DNA of 64,000 bases, taken from positions 41,691,715 through 41,755,714 of the forward strand of contig CM070635.1 of the NCBI GenBank assembly GCA_036346255.1. Reading direction: 5' to 3'. Shown here piece by piece: positions 60,068-64,000 of this stretch (positions are counted from its first letter, which is position 1; the number at the start of each line of letters is the position of its first letter). The notes under the pieces are model-generated. The model was not told where the DNA came from. It saw nothing but the letters and a program-made list of their open reading frames with translations, and did not search any database. The position numbers and the translations under genes are program-made. Source of the DNA: Ampelocalamus luodianensis (taxonomy: Eukaryota; Streptophyta; Magnoliopsida; Poales; Poaceae).

Positions 60068-63000
60068 ACTATAACATCCCAATTTTCGGAGCCTTTTGAA
60101 AAAATTCAAAGCTTAAAAATAACCATTCGATTCTGTAATTTGCTCAAGCTTAACTTGGAATTTTGGGAATTTGGAGATTTAACTTGAATAAATTGAACTT
60201 CAATTAACTCTATCTGGTCGATCTTGAGTTTGTTGGTGTTCTTTGGCTTTTAGTTTCCTTTCTCTGTTCGTCCTGTGTAGCTTTCGGCCTAGTTTTTCCT
60301 TCCTTAGAACCTCCCTTGTGTTTGGACCTCCCTGTAGGTTCAGACCTTCCCTGCGTTTGGACTTCCCTGTAGGTTTGTTCCCAGCTTGGGTTTGTGTTTC
60401 AAACATCTTTGATTTCTGAAATTCAAAGCTTGGGGATGCATTTCTCCCTTCAGGACCTCCCCTTGATTAATCTTGACCGTCGGGACATCCCCTTGTTTCA
60501 TCCTGACCATCAGGACCTCCCTTGACATCCTCTTTTGGACCTCCTCCTTTGGAGCACCTACGTGGCTCAATCTGGATCATGCAGGACCACCCTTGGACCT
60601 CCTACTCTTTTCAACTGTTGGATCTTAATGGATGGTCCGATCCTGAGGGCGCGTTCGGAGCGGTCCTAACATCCAAATCCTTATGGACCGTCCGATTGAA
60701 ATCGAACCGCCCAATCGGCCCGCTTCACACGCGCCCGCGCATTTGCACTTCGATTTCCTTTCATTCGTTGGATCATGTTTGAATGGTCCGATCTTGATGG
60801 CACTCTTGGACAGTCCGAACATGCCAATCCTTGTGGCTTGTTCGATTGAAATCAGACGGCCCGATCTAGTTTGACGTTCGAAGTGGTCCGAATGATTCGA
60901 TCCATTTTGATCGTCCGATTGAAATCAACGGCCAACACACCTTCTCAAATGAACCTCCTCCTTGACTTCCTCCGGACCCTTTGGCTCCAGAGCTTCCTTT
61001 TTGCAAAGACCACCCATGTTGGTCTTTTTGCAAAGTCCACCTCCTTGGGTCAAGACCACCGTTGCGGTCACGACCTCTTCAAGACCTCCTTGTCCTCAGG
61101 ACCTCCTGGACTTTTGTGAGGACCACCTTTGCGGTCACGACCTCCCTTTGGTTACGACCACCTTTCCCGTAGGACCCCTTTCTCGGGTCCTCTGCTAACC
61201 TTTTTCTTCCTCTCGTCGTGTCTCAATACTGCGACAGTCCACGCACATTAAATGCTGCTAACTCGCATTAAATGATGTCTTCTCTACTGAACCTTTGTGC
61301 ATCTGTTGTCATTTCTTTTACCAGCTCCTTTCTTTCCATTACCTACTCCTGTCGCGTTCATTAAATGCGGCGTCCTCCTCTCTTCGGACCTCCCTGTGCC
61401 TATAAAAGCCTGAGAGAGCTTTCTTGCCCTTATTTGTTGCCTAGCACTTTGGACCTCCTCCTGAGAGCTTGACCTACCTTGTTTGAGCCCCTTCTTGAGT
61501 AGCTCAATCTCCTGTTTCCATCCCTTTTATGTAACCCTTCTTTGGCTCTAGTTTGGTGAGTTCTTTGATCGTCTTTTTGGAATTGCTTTGCTTATTGTTT
61601 GCTTTCTTCAAACGTGTAGATTCCGGTTTCTCCGAGGAGTTCTTGGACCCAGCCGCCTCTACAAAAGCTTCCCAGTTCTTCAGCGAAGGCAAGTCATAGA
61701 CCTTGATCATATTGGACCCATTCTTTTTGTAAAAGTATGTTGTTTTAACGTATCATGCATGGCTATTTGTATAAAAATAGTTTGATAGTAGTTATATACC
61801 TACTTGCCAGTAAGACTCCTTGTTTATTTGAGAAAGACATGTTGACATGTATCCTTGGACATCCCTAGGATGGGTACTCTTTGTTGGTCTTTCTTGTTGT
61901 ATATCAACCTGGGTATCGTGTTTGCTTAGCCCTGCTCTAGTTCGCGTTGGTCTCATTCTTGAATAAACAATGTTATTTTTACCCCAGCGCACACGATTCG
62001 TGGCTTGTGTAGTAACGGCATGTGTTGCTGATTAATTCGAAGTGTGGCATGTGTGTGCCACAACATCTGTTGTCGCTTTATCTAAACCTTGTGTGCCAGG
62101 ACTAGGGTGGTCCTTTGGCCGGGAGGAACCCCAAATTGTTTTATGCTCGGGCGAGTGGAAGGTGGTTAGAGTGGGTGCTGAGGTACACTAGGATGTGGTT
62201 AGTCTCACCTGAGCAGCCAACTAAGAACTTAACCTTGAACCATTGATCTGGGTCTCTCCATACAACCACATGTCCAGGATGGGGTGGACCGGGTGCAATA
62301 TTTAGCGAAGCTTGAGTCGGTTCTGTTGTGGTTGGGAACGGCGCAAGAGGGGTCCAGGACGGTGAAACCTCAGCGAGCAGAACCGAGTCAAGTGGACCTT
62401 TGTAAAAGCCTAGTGGTGGTCTCTACTTGATTCACACGTCTAAGGAAACGTGTGTCGTATCAAGCGACTATCTCTTGTGGGTAAAGTGTACAACCACTGC
62501 AGATTGCAAATCTATTCGAATAGCCACGTCCTCGGTTATGGATATGCCCGGAGATTTCACGCAAGGGGTAGACTTTTTCTTCAAAGTGTGGTGGTCTGGA
62601 GTGGTCCGAGCTGTGATTAGGGTGATCACAGTGAGGTCTGGGAGTGGACAGGGCGTCCACGTGTGTTTTCAAGGAACTTGTTTATTTATGTATTATCTTT
62701 CAACTTGTGCTTTGCAATCTACTTAATGCATCTCCTGTAAATGTTGCTTTCTTCAAACTAACCATACAGTTATTCCTTGTCAAGCATTGCATGATTATTA
62801 CCTGCATTTATTCTCTATGACTTGCTGAGTACATTCAAAGTACTCATGGCTTACGCCCTCTGTTTGATCAACAGAGGAGGGTGATCCAGGGAGCTCAGTG
62901 TTCTATGAAGACCTTGCGACCTAGGGGACGTCCTCCACTCGATAAGCCTGTGGGCTAGTCGAATGGACCTTGCGAGTTTTTGTGTTTCCGCTGCTTGGTA

Positions 63001-63215
63001 TTTCTCTTTTGCTGAAAGCCTAGTGAGGCACCTCTGTAACAACCTTGACCATAAAGTCTTTTGCTTATGTTAATATTAATTTGTCTTCTTCATCTTTAGC
63101 TTGTTGTATGGTTGTGATTCCATTCACTATTGTGACTGTGCGAGCCAGCCGTTGATCCTGGGAGTAGCTCAGTGCACAGAGGGTCTCGGGTGGGGTTACC
63201 CAGGGTGCCGACACA
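60068..63215 (+). repeat. Gypsy LTR, plus orientation, possibly solo
   Basis: Begins TATAACATCCCAATTTTCGG (typical TGTAACATCCC start with a changed second base), has a TATAAAAG box at 61401-61408, the CTATTCGAATAG palindrome at 62512-62523, a GAGTACATTCAAAGTACTC dyad near 62826, and ends at GTGCCGACACA (63215). The end region resembles that of the minus LTR at 56850. No primer site follows, so it is a solo LTR or truncated. 60290-61190 is full of GGACCTCC strings and three copies of a GATGGTCCGATC...CCGATTGAAATC block. Confidence 0.65.
61401..61408 (+). promoter_or_regulatory. LTR TATA box
   Basis: TATAAAAG in CTGTGCCTATAAAAGCC, in a position suited to the U3 promoter of the plus-oriented gypsy LTR. 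Confidence 0.6.
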
Positions 63216-64000
63216 AATTGAGAGAGAGGTTCAAACTGAGAGGGAGGTCTATACTGAGAGAGAGGGCAGAGCACGGAAAACTCACCAGAGTAGAGAGAGA
63301 GGTTGAGGGAGGTCTATGGACGGCGAACGGCGGCGGGGCAGCTCGCAGTCAAAGGCGAAGAAGGACGGCGGTGGGGCTCGGCGGAGCGGTCGAAGACGGC
63401 GCAGGCGCTCCGGGAGAGGAGGAGCTTTCGCAGCACACAGGGCTCCGGCGGGTCTCCGGAGAGAAGAAAACAAGGACTGTGTAGAACACGACCTTGCAAA
63501 GCCGATGGCGACGAGCATGCCGCCGGAGAGGCTTCCACGGTGGCGGAGAAGTTTTGACGGCAGTGCTAGAGGCGGTGGCGCGAGCTCCAGTCGACGGCAG
63601 CGAAACTCGAAGCGCGACGAACCACGGGAGAGAGAGAGAGAGAAGGAGAAAGAGAAACAACGAGGAGGGTAAAAGGGCTCCCTGGTGTTCTATTTATAGA
63701 GGAAGGGGAGGACCGAGCGACAAGATGGAGCGGTGTGAAAAGGGGAGAAAAAATACGGCAGGGCGGAGACAACAGTAAGATGGAGCGGTGTGAAAAGAGA
63801 AAGAAAAAATGTGATTGGGCAGAGACAACAACTTTATGTGCACGTCAGAGGGACGGGATGGGTGCAGGCGCGACAGAGGCGACAGGACGGGGGGAGGAGA
63901 CACGGCAAAACTGCGCACGCTGCTGCGAAAAAGAGGGAGGCGACGGGGAGTTAAGGCTAAGCCAGAGCATGGTCGAAAGCTGGGCGACGCGCGCTCGAGT
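63216..64000 (-). repeat. Gypsy-type LTR fragment with minus-strand promoter
   Basis: A - strand TATAAATAG box at about 63690-63698 is followed (leftward) by a CT-rich then GC-rich leader and a GGTGAG string near 63280, the usual look of grass gypsy U3-R sequence. Open frames on both strands (63303-63672) are Arg/Gly- or Ser/Pro-rich and unsupported. The element continues past the window end. Confidence 0.45.

Noticed and set aside
63101..63672. Arg/Gly- and Ser/Pro-rich frames at the window end
   Set aside because: Overlapping frames on both strands in GC-rich LTR sequence; no motif and a minus-strand TATA box fits an LTR instead.

Overview
The window is plant nuclear DNA from a grass (Poaceae). 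Its one conventional gene is a ten-exon CER1/GLOSSY1-type wax gene that closely resembles rice GL1-5/WDA1. Everything else is a dense nest of grass-type transposable elements: Ty3-gypsy with LTRs of about 4 kb, Ty1-copia, LINE, CACTA, Helitron and a tRNA-derived SINE. An Oryzeae or other BOP-clade grass is likely, but the species cannot be fixed from sequence alone.

Layout. 1-5211: intact wax/alkane gene on the + strand; exon sums and phases give 619 residues with no disruption. 5662-8445: a non-autonomous LTR retrotransposon with a GCTCT target duplication and a tandem LTR-internal-LTR-internal-LTR build, carrying a fold-back repeat. 8835-21085: LINE reverse-transcriptase fragments and a GC-rich unit arranged as a palindrome of about 9.8 kb (arms about 4.8 kb), followed by a third, rearranged partial copy. 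21078-26763: a decayed CACTA (En/Spm) element whose transposase exons lie on the - strand. 27954-42440: gag of an old gypsy element, split inside its zinc knuckle by a 13-kb gypsy element (29258-42234). 42441-49450: a Helitron Pif1-like helicase fragment split by a copia element (43466-49130) with a GTAAC target duplication. 49743-56157: a second, heavily damaged copia element with an ATATA target duplication. 56589-56820: a SINE with a perfect 19-bp target duplication. 56850-64000: gypsy LTR sequences in both orientations, with two minisatellite arrays between them.

How it fits together. Target-site duplications and interrupted domains give a relative insertion order: the old gypsy gag before the inner gypsy, the Helitron helicase before copia 1, and Helitron 3' sequence before copia 2. 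The wax gene is the only unit expected to make a cellular protein. It acts in very-long-chain alkane formation at the endoplasmic reticulum for cuticular or anther wax. The retrotransposon 450 bp beyond its stop codon lies in the same orientation.

Cautions. Many frame breaks in the 29-56 kb elements are one- or two-base indels in CG-rich sequence or homopolymers, while AT-rich parts of the paired LTRs are nearly identical. This looks partly like consensus error and partly like true decay. I saw no convincing new gene system. The most unusual structures are the large palindrome, the tandem LTR element, and a copia element that carries a copy of its own insertion site.
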